A stretch of DNA of 23,177 bases from an uncultured Bacteroidales bacterium (GCA_937949745.1 CALECM010000106.1:1-23177); one strand, 5' to 3'. Numbered from the stretch's first letter, positions 1-8,525 are shown. Notes: generated from the letters alone by a model not told the origin. Translations and numbers: made by a program.

Positions 1-950
1 TTATTTTGGTTATTCCGGCTATCCTGACCTGAACGGTTCATATCTGTGGACATCGCCTGTTGCGATTGTCCCTGGCCATAGTTATAATCCTGATTATTTT
101 GACCTTGTTGTCTATTTTGATCATTCCTATTGTTTTGGTTATTCCGGTCATATTGATTTTGTTGATTTTGCCCGGATTGATTATTTCGGTTGTCCTGACC
201 TGAACGGTTCATATCAGTAGACATCGCCTGTTGCGATTGTCCCTGTCCATAGTTATAATCCTGATTATTTTGACCTTGTTGCTGATTTTGATTATTCCGG
301 TTGTTTTGGTTATTCCGGTCATATTGATTTTGATTTTGTCCGGATTGGTTATTTCGGTTATCCTGACCTGAACGATTCATATCTGTGGACATCGCCTGTT
401 GCGATTGTCCCTGGTTATAGTTATAATCCTGATTATTTTGATTATATTGACCTTGTTGATTTTGATTATTCCAATTGTTTTGGTTATTCCGGTTATCCTG
501 ACCTGAACGGTTCATATCAGTAGACATCGCCTGTTGGGATTGTCCCTGGTTATAGTTATAATCCTGATTATTTTGACCTTGTTGATGATTTTGATCATTC
601 CTACTGCTTTGGTTATTCCGGTCATATTGATTTTGTTGATTTTGTCCGGATTGGTTATTTCGGTAGTCCTGACCTGAACGGTTCATATCAGTAGACATCG
701 CCTGTTGCGATTGTCCCTGTCCATAGTTATAATCCTGATTATTTTGATTATATTGACCTTGTTGTTGATTTTGATCATTCCGGTTGTCCTGACCTGAACG
801 GTTCATATCAGTAGACATCGCCTGTTGCGATTGTCCCTGGTTATAGTTATAATCCTGATTATTTTGACCTTGTTGCTGATTTTGATCATTCCGGTTATTT
901 TGGTTATTCCGGTCATATTGATTTTGCTGGTTTTGTCCGGATTGACTGTT
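1..950 (-). repeat. Imperfect tandem repeats encoding the Asn/Gln-rich tail
   Basis: The conserved core encoding MNRSGQD recurs six times, with the Met codon at plus-strand positions 39, 210, 378, 513, 684 and 804. Spacings are 171, 168, 135, 171 and 120 bases, all multiples of three. Full units are 56-57 residues and the shorter ones have lost whole sub-blocks (QSGQNQQNQYDRNNQ-like). Many sub-blocks are built from the triplets for Asn and Gln. The pattern fits in-frame slippage or recombination under selection to keep the frame. The array continues off the left edge. Confidence 0.9.
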
Positions 951-1661
951 CCGGTTATCCTGATCATTACGTGCCGAAGGAGATGCAGACATAGCCACGG
1001 TTTGAGAAGCGGCGTTATTATTTTGGTTTATGGAAGTATTTTCCTGGCCGGAACGATTAGCTGCCGTTTCATACTGATCATTTCTCCTCGAATCTGGTTG
1101 ACTTTGGATTTGCTGTGATAGTTGATTTTGCTGTCCGGACTGATAAGCTGTATTATCCTGGTTATTGTTACCGGTATGATAAACTATAGAAAATTTGTCC
1201 GGAGAATCTGTAGGACGCGAAAAAACTATTTCCTGATTTTTATTATTCCTGAATACATCCCGTGCCCCACTCTGGTCACTTCTGTTCTGGTCGGCTGTAT
1301 AATCATTATCCCTGATCACTTCCCGTAACAGGTCAAAATAACAATCACGATTTGCCTGAATATCAACAACAGCCGATTTATTATCCTGGAATTGAACGGA
1401 AATTACATTTTCTTTTCCATCCTGTTGTTTAGTCCATGTAGAAGAGTTTTGAGTCTCCGATACATTTACCCAATTATTACGGTTAAAATAATCCCTTGTT
1501 TCCGATTGGGATTTTCCATATAAGTTATTTATCTGATTCAGATTCATACATTGTGAAGAGTTCTGGGCTCTTAATCCCATAAATAGAGGGAGAAGAAAGA
1601 GTGTCGTCAGAATCAAAAACGGCATCTTTTTTTTGACGTAAAATAGTTTGTGATTAATCAT
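1..1661 (-). CDS. Exported Asn/Gln-rich repeat protein, partial (3' end outside window)
   Basis: The reading frame is open for 553 codons from the ATG at 1661 down to the window edge with no stop, so the C-terminus is missing. Residues 1-33 look like a signal peptide: a basic start, a hydrophobic stretch (PFLILTTLFLLPLFMG) and an RAQ cleavage site. Met13 is an alternative start. Residues about 35-165 form an ordinary mixed-composition domain containing two Cys. From about residue 165 the protein becomes a low-complexity region of Asn, Gln, Asp, Ser, Gly, Tyr and Arg, with a recurring core QQAMSTDMNRSGQD and blocks such as NQDYNYGQGQ. Such composition is typical of disordered, self-associating segments. 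Function is unknown. A surface or matrix role is only inferred from export and composition. Confidence 0.85.
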   Translation of the reverse strand, partial: MINHKLFYVKKKMPFLILTTLFLLPLFMGLRAQNSSQCMNLNQINNLYGKSQSETRDYFNRNNWVNVSETQNSSTWTKQQDGKENVISVQFQDNKSAVVDIQANRDCYFDLLREVIRDNDYTADQNRSDQSGARDVFRNNKNQEIVFSRPTDSPDKFSIVYHTGNNNQDNTAYQSGQQNQLSQQIQSQPDSRRNDQYETAANRSGQENTSINQNNNAASQTVAMSASPSARNDQDNRNSQSGQNQQNQYDRNNQNNRNDQNQQQGQNNQDYNYNQGQSQQAMSTDMNRSGQDNRNDQNQQQGQYNQNNQDYNYGQGQSQQAMSTDMNRSGQDYRNNQSGQNQQNQYDRNNQSSRNDQNHQQGQNNQDYNYNQGQSQQAMSTDMNRSGQDNRNNQNNWNNQNQQGQYNQNNQDYNYNQGQSQQAMSTDMNRSGQDNRNNQSGQNQNQYDRNNQNNRNNQNQQQGQNNQDYNYGQGQSQQAMSTDMNRSGQDNRNNQSGQNQQNQYDRNNQNNRNDQNRQQGQNNQDYNYGQGQSQQAMSTDMNRSGQDSRNNQN

Positions 1662-1899
1662 AACAGTATTATTTTAAATTATTAATTTAAATTTTTTTAT
1701 TGTATATATTATTATATTTTTAACATTTAATATAATATCCAAATATTGATTATATTTCTGTTTTATTTATTTTAGCATTCCCATATATGAAAAGGCAATA
1801 TTTTTCTGCATAAACAAATTTGTATAATCTTAACAAAATTAATTATTAAATGTTTGAAAAATAAACAATCCATTTAGATTAGAAAGGATATATTTTATT
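1662..1899. other. A+T-rich intergenic region
   Basis: No credible gene is visible. On the minus strand a match to the Bacteroidota -7 box (TAATTTTG) lies at 1834-1841 and could serve the exported repeat protein with a leader of about 165 bases. No well-spaced -33 TTTG accompanies it, so this is only a suggestion. Confidence 0.4.
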
Positions 1900-2028
1900 A
1901 TGAACCGTGCTGGAAATAGACCAGAAACAGGAAATCGGGATTTTATAAAAATAAGGTGGTGTGATAATAACCCAAATCAACGAAAAGAAGAGGTTATTAA
2001 ATTCCTTTCTATGGATAATATCGAATAA
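1900..2028 (+). CDS. Possible 42-residue small protein
   Basis: An ATG-to-TAA frame of 42 codons stands alone in the gap between two minus-strand genes. A purine-rich AGAAAGGA lies about 14 bases upstream. The peptide is charged and contains RDFIKIRWCDNN and QRKEEVIKFL. It has no signal peptide or membrane segment. I do not recognise it. It could be chance, but its base composition is more coding-like than the flanking A+T-rich spacer. Confidence 0.25.
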   Translation: MNRAGNRPETGNRDFIKIRWCDNNPNQRKEEVIKFLSMDNIE

Positions 2029-2034
2029 ATAAGA

Positions 2035-3009
2035 TCAATTTTGATCGGGCTGGAAATTAGCCCTGATATAATCAAAGATACTAAAATTCTTTTTGACCTT
2101 AGGTCTGTCGAGTGGATCCACTGTTACAACGGTTTGAAGTGGTTTTTTCCGGGCTACATATTTATCCAAAAAGATCTGGATATCTTCCAGATTGTCGCTC
2201 ATGGGGGTTCCTGCCACCCGGTGATCAGTATTTACCTCCGTATAGAAATAATAAGGAAGATCATATTTTTCTAAACGTTTAGCCACATTTTTGGATCCGA
2301 AGAATGCCAGTTTACAAAATTTCACCCTGTTATAAGGGACGTTTTTATCGGCATCGCCGTGAAAAAGCTGAATGGGGGCCGTATTAGCGCTCCATTTCAA
2401 ATTACCCTGATTACTGTATATGGCGCCGGCAAAAGAAATGATACCGGCGTAATTAAAATTATCGGGCACTCTCCGGGCCCTTTCACTTCGGGTACTGATC
2501 TCATATCCTCCCTGCAAAACCGTAATGCCGCCGGCGCTGGAACCCGAAGTCACGATTTTCTCCCTGTCGATATTCCATTCATCGGCATGTTCCAGGATAA
2601 ACCGTGTCGCATCTAAAAGATCTTCCACGGCCATATAAATCGTATTCTCGAAAAGAGCAATAAAGTCTTTTATACCGGGTTTACCCTCAATATTTACATT
2701 CTTAAAACCTAAACGGTAATCGATGGAGAACACGGTATACCCCTGATCCGTAAAAAATTTAAAATAAGGAAGAAAACTTTCGGAATATCTTTCACCTGTA
2801 AAAAAACCGCCACCGAAAACGTAGATCATAGCCGGAGAAGGATTGTTCCCACGATTTAAACCCTCATATTTATCCAGTCGCAAGGTATCATTCCCTTTAA
2901 TAGCAAAAATATAGGTATCTTTAGAAAGATCAACTCCTATCTTCTGTGCTTTACTCAATGAACCTGTGAACACAAGCAAGCTAAAAAAAAGTATAAACCG
3001 GATTCTCAT
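2035..3009 (-). CDS. Exported alpha/beta-hydrolase (esterase/lipase-like)
   Basis: The 324-residue protein starts with a signal peptide (MRIRFILFFSLLVFTGSLSKAQ), so it is probably periplasmic or outer-membrane associated. The carboxylesterase/HSL-type fold is indicated by an oxyanion-hole motif YVFGGGFF (residues 63-70, with Phe in place of the usual His before GGG). The nucleophile elbow GSSAG gives Ser158, the acid segment FHGDADKNVPY points to Asp219 or Asp221, and His263 lies in NTDHRVAG. The family hydrolyses carboxylic esters, often acetylated sugars or small acyl esters. The substrate here cannot be read. The gene lies 19 bases after the kinase gene on the same strand, so the two are probably co-transcribed. 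Confidence 0.85.
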   Translation of the reverse strand: MRIRFILFFSLLVFTGSLSKAQKIGVDLSKDTYIFAIKGNDTLRLDKYEGLNRGNNPSPAMIYVFGGGFFTGERYSESFLPYFKFFTDQGYTVFSIDYRLGFKNVNIEGKPGIKDFIALFENTIYMAVEDLLDATRFILEHADEWNIDREKIVTSGSSAGGITVLQGGYEISTRSERARRVPDNFNYAGIISFAGAIYSNQGNLKWSANTAPIQLFHGDADKNVPYNRVKFCKLAFFGSKNVAKRLEKYDLPYYFYTEVNTDHRVAGTPMSDNLEDIQIFLDKYVARKKPLQTVVTVDPLDRPKVKKNFSIFDYIRANFQPDQN

Positions 3010-3028
3010 TAAATTTAATTTTAAGATT

Positions 3029-4000
3029 CTATAATTTTAATTCTTCACGTAATTTCTCCCATTGCCGGTCGGATAGTTTCGCACCCACTGTTTCCACAAG
3101 TTCAGCCGAAAGTCTTGAGGCTAGGGCTCCTGCTTTTTCAACAGGATAATGATTCATTAATCCATATAAAAAACCGGCTGCATAAATATCCCCGGCTCCG
3201 TTCGTATCGATACATTCTGCAGGATAACAAGGTATCGTGGTGACCTTACCTTCAGCCTTAACCATCGACCCTTTTGCGCCCAGTTTCACTACCGCGATCT
3301 CGCAATACTTCGAAAGTTCTTCCAGGGCTTCTCTTTCTTCCTTGCCTGTAAAAGCTTTCGCTTCCTCCTCATTGGCAAATATTATATCCACGTAATTCTC
3401 TAATAACAATTTAATAAAATCACGGTTCAATTCCACTACGTTATAACTGGCCATATCCATGGCTATTTTATGCTGATGCTCTTTCGCATACTCGCAAACC
3501 CGTAATATCAGATCATGGTTAAAAACCAGATATCCTTCCACCAGGATATACTGGTAATCCTTGAATATATCCTTATCTATTTCTTCGGGACACATACTGG
3601 CTGCAGCACCCAAATATGTAGCGAAAGTCCTTTCAGCATCACGGGTCATGATGGTTGTGGCGATACCGGTGTCCAGGTCCGATTCTATCATATGTCCGGT
3701 AATATTACTGCGATCAAGATCCGATCGAAAAAATTCCCCTGCCTTATCGCCGGAGATTTTCCCAATAAATCCGGTTTGCGCGCCCAAGCGTGCCAACCCG
3801 TGAATAGCATTTGATGCGGATCCTCCTGAGGCGGTGACCTGGTCCATATCCCGGATGGTATCATGAATTGCGCGCTTCGTATCGCTGTCGATCATTTCCA
3901 TGCCACCTTTTTTCAGTGAAAACCGGTCCAGTATTTTTTCATCGTCAATTGAAACGATCACATCAACCAACGCATTCCCGATTCCTAATATTTTCGTCAT
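3029..4000 (-). CDS. PfkB-family carbohydrate/nucleoside kinase (adenosine-kinase-like)
   Basis: The 323-residue cytoplasmic protein matches the ribokinase/PfkB family in length and motifs. The N-terminal substrate loop has the GGSASNAIHGLARLG signature (residues 59-73). The NxxE-type magnesium motif is FANEEEA (208-214). The C-terminal signature DTNGAGD (265-271) supplies the catalytic base Asp271 and the anion hole. These kinases transfer phosphate from ATP to a sugar or nucleoside hydroxyl. Bacteroidota homologues of this shape are often named adenosine kinase, but the substrate cannot be decided from motifs. It is the first gene of a two-gene unit with the esterase-like gene and diverges from the ECF sigma operon. 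Confidence 0.88.
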   Translation of the reverse strand: MTKILGIGNALVDVIVSIDDEKILDRFSLKKGGMEMIDSDTKRAIHDTIRDMDQVTASGGSASNAIHGLARLGAQTGFIGKISGDKAGEFFRSDLDRSNITGHMIESDLDTGIATTIMTRDAERTFATYLGAAASMCPEEIDKDIFKDYQYILVEGYLVFNHDLILRVCEYAKEHQHKIAMDMASYNVVELNRDFIKLLLENYVDIIFANEEEAKAFTGKEEREALEELSKYCEIAVVKLGAKGSMVKAEGKVTTIPCYPAECIDTNGAGDIYAAGFLYGLMNHYPVEKAGALASRLSAELVETVGAKLSDRQWEKLREELKL

Positions 4001-4023
4001 AATATATATTTTTAAGAAAGTTG

Positions 4024-4031
4024 CAAAAGTA
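4024..4031 (-). promoter_or_regulatory. Candidate -7 box for the kinase-hydrolase unit
   Basis: On the minus strand the sequence TACTTTTG matches the Bacteroidota -7 consensus TAnnTTTG and would give a leader of under 20 bases before the ATG at 4000. No clear -33 TTTG is present at the right distance. Confidence 0.4.
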
Positions 4032-4120
4032 ATAAATATTTTACTGAAATCGGTATTTATCAGGGTATTTTGCCCGGACAGTCTGATGAATTAAAAATAA
4101 TTTTAAAATCCGATGTAAGA

Positions 4121-4149
4121 ATTGGCATCCATATTTCGTCTTATATTTG
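4121..4149 (+). promoter_or_regulatory. Promoter of the ECF sigma operon
   Basis: TATATTTG at 4142-4149 matches TAnnTTTG. ATTG at 4121-4124, 17 bases upstream, fits the -33 element. The start codon at 4168 would follow a leader of only about a dozen bases. Confidence 0.55.
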
Positions 4150-4167
4150 TAACCAAGAAATTCTTAA

Positions 4168-4674
4168 ATGGACCAGGTAATATTCATGTCAAAACTCCAT
4201 CCTTTATCGGTACCATTATATCAAATGGCTTTTTCCATATTAAAAGAAGAAGATGCCGCCAAAGATCATTTACAGGAACTCTATATTAAACTGTGGGAAA
4301 AACGTAATAAACTTGAAAATATTCAAAATTTGAAGAATTTCGCATTAAAATCCATGAGAAACTTATGTCTGGACACGCTACGTTCCGAAACTCATTTTGA
4401 TACGTTAATGACAGACCTGCCATCAGCAGGACCGGGTACCCTGGAAAAAATAGAACAGAAAAGCCTCATGAAACTTATTGGCCAGATGATCGGTCGTTTA
4501 CCGGAAATGCAAAGAAGCATTATGAGGCTCAGGGATATCGAAGGATTAGATATCAATGAGATCGCTTTTATCATGTCTATCACCGAAAATGCCGTAACTG
4601 CCAATCTTTCCCGGGCCAGAAAAAAAATTAGAGAACAGCTCACAGCTCTTGATACAAATTTAAATCGCGCATAA
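4168..4674 (+). CDS. ECF-type RNA polymerase sigma factor
   Basis: The 168-residue protein has the two-domain layout of extracytoplasmic-function sigma factors. Residues about 10-75 form region 2 (EEDAAKDHLQELYIKLWEKR, then a basic segment ending in CLDTLRSE). Residues about 100-158 form region 4 (LPEMQRSIMRLRDIEG, then a helix-turn-helix with NEIAFIMSITENAVTANLSRARKKI). It directs polymerase to a dedicated promoter set. Met7 is an alternative start, but the promoter position suits the first ATG. The gene overlaps the next by one base (TAATG), implying translational coupling to a membrane protein that may act as its anti-sigma factor. Confidence 0.92.
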   Translation: MDQVIFMSKLHPLSVPLYQMAFSILKEEDAAKDHLQELYIKLWEKRNKLENIQNLKNFALKSMRNLCLDTLRSETHFDTLMTDLPSAGPGTLEKIEQKSLMKLIGQMIGRLPEMQRSIMRLRDIEGLDINEIAFIMSITENAVTANLSRARKKIREQLTALDTNLNRA

Positions 4675-5171
4675 TGATGGAGAGTCCGATAAAAATACTT
4701 GTGGATAAATACCTGGATGGTATTTCAACCCTGGAAGAAGAAAAACAACTGACGGACTATTTCAATAGCGGAGAAATAGAGCCGGAACATCTTCCCTACC
4801 GGAAAATGTTTGAATATTTTGCATCAGAAAAAGAAGATAGCGATCTTGCCCGGGAATTTATTGACTTTCCGGTAATACCTATAAAACGAAATAAGGAAAG
4901 AAATATCAGGAAAATATGGATTATCGCGGGAACATTGGCTGCAGCCTGTATCGCAATCCTGGTCCTGATCACTCCTTTATTCCATAAAACCACCCGGTCC
5001 GATACTTATCTTGTCATCCGGAACCAATATATCGACGACGAGGAAATGGCCGTGGAGTATGCGAACACTTATATAGCCAAAACCTCGTCCATACTTAAAA
5101 ATAACCTTTCCATTTTAAATAAAATACCCGTCATTTCCGGAAAGAATAAAAATGAAGATCTTCCGGAGTAA
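4674..5171 (+). CDS. One-TM protein, putative anti-sigma factor
   Basis: The 165-residue protein has an acidic, probably cytoplasmic N-terminal part (1-70), a basic KRNKERNIRK boundary, one membrane helix (about 82-103, WIIAGTLAAACIAILVLITP) and a short extracytoplasmic tail (104-165). No zinc-finger HxxxCxxC is present, so it is not a classical zinc-binding anti-sigma factor. The role is inferred from topology and from its start overlapping the sigma gene's stop codon. The N-terminal helix (KILVDKYLDGISTLEEEKQL) resembles the short helical segment at the start of many Bacteroidota anti-sigma proteins. Confidence 0.6.
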   Translation: MMESPIKILVDKYLDGISTLEEEKQLTDYFNSGEIEPEHLPYRKMFEYFASEKEDSDLAREFIDFPVIPIKRNKERNIRKIWIIAGTLAAACIAILVLITPLFHKTTRSDTYLVIRNQYIDDEEMAVEYANTYIAKTSSILKNNLSILNKIPVISGKNKNEDLPE

Positions 5172-5196
5172 TACAAATACTTAAATTCAAATAATT

Positions 5197-5700
5197 ATGA
5201 AAAAAACATTTTTTGTTATTCTACTTGGGATTTTCACACAGCTTTCGGTATTTTCCCAAAACAAATCGCTGGAAAAGATATTCGATCACTATTCCGCAAA
5301 AGAAGAATATACGGTAGTTTCCATCGGAGAAAGCATGATATCCTCAGTTGACATGTTTGCTTTAAATGATAATTTAAAAGATATGACCTCCGGTATTAAA
5401 TCACTTAAAATCATAGCAAGCACCGACGATTCGGATGTCGACAAAAATACCCTGCAAAAAAGGGAAGCACTCAATAAAGCACTGGATGGGGATGTGAAAA
5501 AAGTAATGAATAAAGAAAACTTTGAGATCCTGCTTCAGGCCAGGGATGGCGGCGATAATATCGAGATCTATAAAAAGCCGTTCAAAAATAAAGAAAGTGA
5601 TTTTGTGCTATTGGTTAAAAGCGATGACTCGGAATATGTTGTAATTTGGATATACGGAGAAATCGATTCGAAAAAGATTACTAAAACTTTTTCTGAATAA
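5197..5700 (+). CDS. Exported DUF4252-like protein
   Basis: The 167-residue protein begins with a clear signal peptide (MKKTFFVILLGIFTQLSVFS, cleavage before Gln21). The mature part is small and charged, with SIGESMISSVDMF, a SGIKSLKIIAS strand and a C-terminal VLLVKSDDSEYVVIWIYGEI. Length, export and position behind an ECF sigma gene fit the DUF4252 family. The biochemical role of that family is unknown to me. It lies 25 bases after the one-TM gene, so it is the third gene of the sigma operon and perhaps a regulated output or signal component. It converges on the LytTR gene with only seven bases between stop codons. Confidence 0.7.
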   Translation: MKKTFFVILLGIFTQLSVFSQNKSLEKIFDHYSAKEEYTVVSIGESMISSVDMFALNDNLKDMTSGIKSLKIIASTDDSDVDKNTLQKREALNKALDGDVKKVMNKENFEILLQARDGGDNIEIYKKPFKNKESDFVLLVKSDDSEYVVIWIYGEIDSKKITKTFSE

Positions 5701-5707
5701 TGAGATG

Positions 5708-6430
5708 TTAACTTAGCAATTGGGAAACGGCTTCCCTGTAATTGCCGCCGATCGGGATTTTATTTCCGGCCACGACCAGCATATTCCCTTCAATATATTC
5801 AATATGGGGAATAGATACGATGTAAGATTTATGCACCCGGATAAAACGGGTCTCGGGTAATTCCACCTCTAAGTTTTTCAAAGCGTAATAAGCAGTAATA
5901 TTTCGATGGGTAGTGTGAAAAGTTACATATTCACTCTGCCCTTCTATATAGATAAGATCATCGAAATTCACCTTATAGATTTTATAATCGGCTTTTATTG
6001 AAATATAGGTTTTCCTGTCGGTAGCTGAATCAGTACCTTTAATGATGGTGGAAGGAATAGCGTTGGCATCTATCTTTTCGGTGGCTTTATTGATGGCCTG
6101 CACAAAGCGCGGAAAAGAAATAGGCTTCAAAAGATAGTCGACGGCATTCAGTTCAAAGCTTTCCACCGCGTATTCCGAATAAGCAGTAGTAAAGATGATG
6201 GCCGGTATATTATTCAGGTTGCGCACCATTTCGACTCCGGAGATGTCCGGCATCTCGATATCGGTCAGTAGAATATCAATTGCCTTGGATCTTAATTCCG
6301 GCATCGCTTCCAGCACATTCGCACAAGTTCCGGCCAGGGTTAGTTGCGGAATTTTTTCCACATAATCGGACAGTAAAGTCCTGGCCAGTTTTTCATCATC
6401 CACTATAAGCACGTTATACTTTCTCATCAC
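5708..6430 (-). CDS. LytTR-family response regulator
   Basis: The 240-residue protein has an N-terminal CheY-like receiver with Asp11 and Asp12 as the acidic pair, Asp57 (LLTDIEMPD) as phosphoacceptor, Thr81/Thr82 and Lys102 (LLKPIS). A LytTR DNA-binding domain follows from about residue 135 (KTYISIKADYKIYKV, then YIEGQSEYVTFHTTHR, then FIRVHKSYIVS). It activates or represses target promoters after phosphorylation by the neighbouring kinase. Its start overlaps the kinase's end by 17 bases, so the two are translated from one message. Either of the first two Met codons could be the start. Confidence 0.93.
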   Translation of the reverse strand: MMRKYNVLIVDDEKLARTLLSDYVEKIPQLTLAGTCANVLEAMPELRSKAIDILLTDIEMPDISGVEMVRNLNNIPAIIFTTAYSEYAVESFELNAVDYLLKPISFPRFVQAINKATEKIDANAIPSTIIKGTDSATDRKTYISIKADYKIYKVNFDDLIYIEGQSEYVTFHTTHRNITAYYALKNLEVELPETRFIRVHKSYIVSIPHIEYIEGNMLVVAGNKIPIGGNYREAVSQLLS

Positions 6431-7457
6431 TTGTAAATTTATTCTGCGATAAATTAATATTTATCTGTATTTTATAGCTATCCTTCTCATTTTCGATCAA
6501 GATGGAATAGCCCTTTTTATAATATAATTTAAGCCGTTGTTCAATATTGGATATCCCGACTCCTTTGCGGAATTCCTTATTACTGGCTATGATATTTTTT
6601 TTGGTATTAAAAGCGGTAAAGGTCAGATGGTTATTTTTAATTCTTAGACTGAAAAAAATCTGTCCGTTTTTGTTGGTATCGATATCACTGTATTTAAAAC
6701 TGTTCTCAATTACAGGTTGCAAAATCATGGGGGGAATACGGACTCCGTAATCATCGATATCGTATTCGATGGTCAGATTGTCGTGATGGCCGATCCTCAT
6801 AATCTGAAGATCGATGTAATTCTCAATATACTTTAATTCCTTTTCAATCGGAATAGTATCCACCTGAAACTCATCGGTTACATAACGAAGCATATCCGCC
6901 AGTTTTAAAACGGCTTCCGGTGCCTGGTCGCTTTTAGTATAAACTAATGTATATATATTATTAAGTACGTTAAAAACAAAATGCGGGTTAATCTGGGATT
7001 TTAAAAACCTCAATTCCAGGGCCTGTTTCTCAAAATCAAGTTTCTCGGTCTGTTTTCTCTGCTTATTCGAATAAGTGATCAAAGAGGCAATAAAAGCTCC
7101 CAGTACGATAAAAATATCCTTAAACATGGCATACGGAACCCGGAGTGTGTGGTCATAGAAGAAAAGCCTGTCCCAGATAAAGTATTCAATTAAAAACAAC
7201 AGCTGAATGGAAATAAACAGGATAAGAATGATCGCCAGGACATTGGTTAAACGGAATTTGAAACTCTTTTTCGAAAACAACCAGTTAAATACCGAAGAAA
7301 GCAGGATAAGGCAAAGGGTATCTACGAGGGAAATGAAGAGGGCGCTTAGCGGATTAAACCTCAAACCGCCCAGAAACAGTAAAAGGAAAGCAGCCAGATA
7401 AACCGCAATCTTTTGATAATGTTGTGATATAAAAATTTTAAATTTCTTCCAAAACAC
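6414..7457 (-). CDS. LytS-type sensor histidine kinase
   Basis: The 347-residue protein has four predicted membrane helices in residues about 17-130 and no obvious extracytoplasmic sensing domain. The His_kinase motif follows (FLKSQINPHFVFNVLNNIY), with His159 as the likely phosphoacceptor. The ATPase domain has an N-box (PPMILQPVIENSFKYS, about 232-247) and a G-box (GVGISNIEQRL). This is the HPK8/LytS class, which pairs with LytTR regulators, as here. It is the first gene of the operon. The signal is unknown. Confidence 0.92.
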   Translation of the reverse strand: MFWKKFKIFISQHYQKIAVYLAAFLLLFLGGLRFNPLSALFISLVDTLCLILLSSVFNWLFSKKSFKFRLTNVLAIILILFISIQLLFLIEYFIWDRLFFYDHTLRVPYAMFKDIFIVLGAFIASLITYSNKQRKQTEKLDFEKQALELRFLKSQINPHFVFNVLNNIYTLVYTKSDQAPEAVLKLADMLRYVTDEFQVDTIPIEKELKYIENYIDLQIMRIGHHDNLTIEYDIDDYGVRIPPMILQPVIENSFKYSDIDTNKNGQIFFSLRIKNNHLTFTAFNTKKNIIASNKEFRKGVGISNIEQRLKLYYKKGYSILIENEKDSYKIQININLSQNKFTSDEKV

Positions 7458-7503
7458 TTTATAAGGTTTTATTCAACAAATACCGTAGTGTATTTACGGA
7501 TTA

Positions 7504-7536
7504 CAAAAATACCCAAAAACGTAATGAAATAGCAAA
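7504..7536 (-). promoter_or_regulatory. Promoter of the lytS/lytTR-type operon
   Basis: On the minus strand TATTTTTG (7504-7511) matches the -7 box TAnnTTTG, and TTTG (7533-7536) lies 21 bases upstream as the -33 box. The leader to the ATG at 7457 would be about 40 bases. Confidence 0.6.
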
Positions 7537-7886
7537 TAATTTCCTGAATAAATACAGTAGTTAAAGGTCCCATATGGGTTATTTACTGAATTTATATTTT
7601 AGGATTTTAAAGAAATATTTTTTTAATACAATATTTACGCCTTTCCCGATACAATTTTATCGTCTTAAAATAACTTATTTTCTATCACCGGGAAACATCG
7701 TTTTCCATTCAAATAAAAATCACATTATAAAATATAAAAATCATAAATATTTAATAAAAAATTATATTTATCAAATGAACATACCTTTAATATTCATTGT
7801 TATTTTCAGGCATTTTGGTCATCTTTTACGATATGGCCTCACTTAAATCAAACCGAATTATAGTAATAACATTAAATAATGGTAAT
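7537..7886. other. A+T-rich intergenic region without a gene
   Basis: The stretch is strongly A+T-rich. The 90-codon plus frame at 7574-7846 has no recognisable domain and looks like chance. I see no TAnnTTTG box clearly placed for the barrel gene that begins at 7887. Confidence 0.5.
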
Positions 7887-8474
7887 ATGAAAAAAATCTT
7901 TAAACACATTACTTTATGCGTCCTACTCTCCATGGTTGCCTTCACCGGATATTCACAATTTACTTTCGGACCCCAGGTAGGAGTGAATTTATCAAATATA
8001 AACGACAGGACAAAACTGGCACCCGGCTTTGATGCCGGTATCTTCTTTCGATTAGGAACGAATTTTTACTTCCAGCCGGAAGCACATTATTCTTTTAGAA
8101 GTTCTACTTTCAGGGGAGCTTTCGAAGAAATAGAAAACAATTTCAAATTCAAAACCCATAATATTGATATTCCCTTATTGTTCGGTTATAAATTTATTGC
8201 TTTTGAAAATTTTAATTTCAGGGTATTTATCGGACCGAGATTGGGTATTCTTATAGACAACTCCCTGAAAGAACCCAGAAACAGCAATCCTCTCAGTAAA
8301 ATACAGATTGGAGCACAGGCAGGTATCGGAATTGACTTCTGGAGATTCTCTCTGGATGCGCGGTATGACTTTTCAGGTACAAAATATAATTCCACCGTTA
8401 ATGAAAACAGTTCAACCTGGTGGACACAAAATATGATTAATCTTGTACTTGGATTTAAGATTATTAAAAACTAA
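7887..8474 (+). CDS. PorT-like outer-membrane beta-barrel protein
   Basis: The 195-residue protein starts at the ATG at 7887 because MKKIFKHITLCVLLSMVAFTGYSQ from that point is a good signal peptide. A longer frame from 7797 only adds 30 unlikely residues ahead of it. The mature part has the pattern of an OMP_b-brl_2 barrel: FGPQVGVNLSNI, FDAGIFFRLG, FYFQPEAHYSF, IDIPLLFGYKF, FRVFIGPRLG, KIQIGAQAGIGIDFWRFSLDARYDF and a terminal strand NMINLVLGFKI. It would sit in the outer membrane, with unknown cargo or partner. It is monocistronic, with two terminators behind it. Confidence 0.85.
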   Translation: MKKIFKHITLCVLLSMVAFTGYSQFTFGPQVGVNLSNINDRTKLAPGFDAGIFFRLGTNFYFQPEAHYSFRSSTFRGAFEEIENNFKFKTHNIDIPLLFGYKFIAFENFNFRVFIGPRLGILIDNSLKEPRNSNPLSKIQIGAQAGIGIDFWRFSLDARYDFSGTKYNSTVNENSSTWWTQNMINLVLGFKIIKN

Positions 8475-8525
8475 GGCTATTATTTACTAATAATAGATAT
8501 GTGTCTAACACAAGCCCGTAATTTG

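Noticed and set aside
1..950. CRISPR array
   Set aside because: The repeats are in-frame coding units of varying length with no unique spacers.
825..1328. Two plus-strand frames rich in Ile, Leu and Val
   Set aside because: They are antisense readings of the Asn/Gln-rich gene: Asn and Gln codons read backwards as Ile, Val and Leu. They have no signal or start context.
7574..7846. 90-codon plus-strand frame
   Set aside because: It lies in very A+T-rich DNA, is dominated by Ile, Tyr, Phe, Lys and Asn, and has no motif or promoter.
7797..7886. Longer start for the PorT-like barrel gene
   Set aside because: The extra 30 residues precede a complete signal peptide that begins at 7887.
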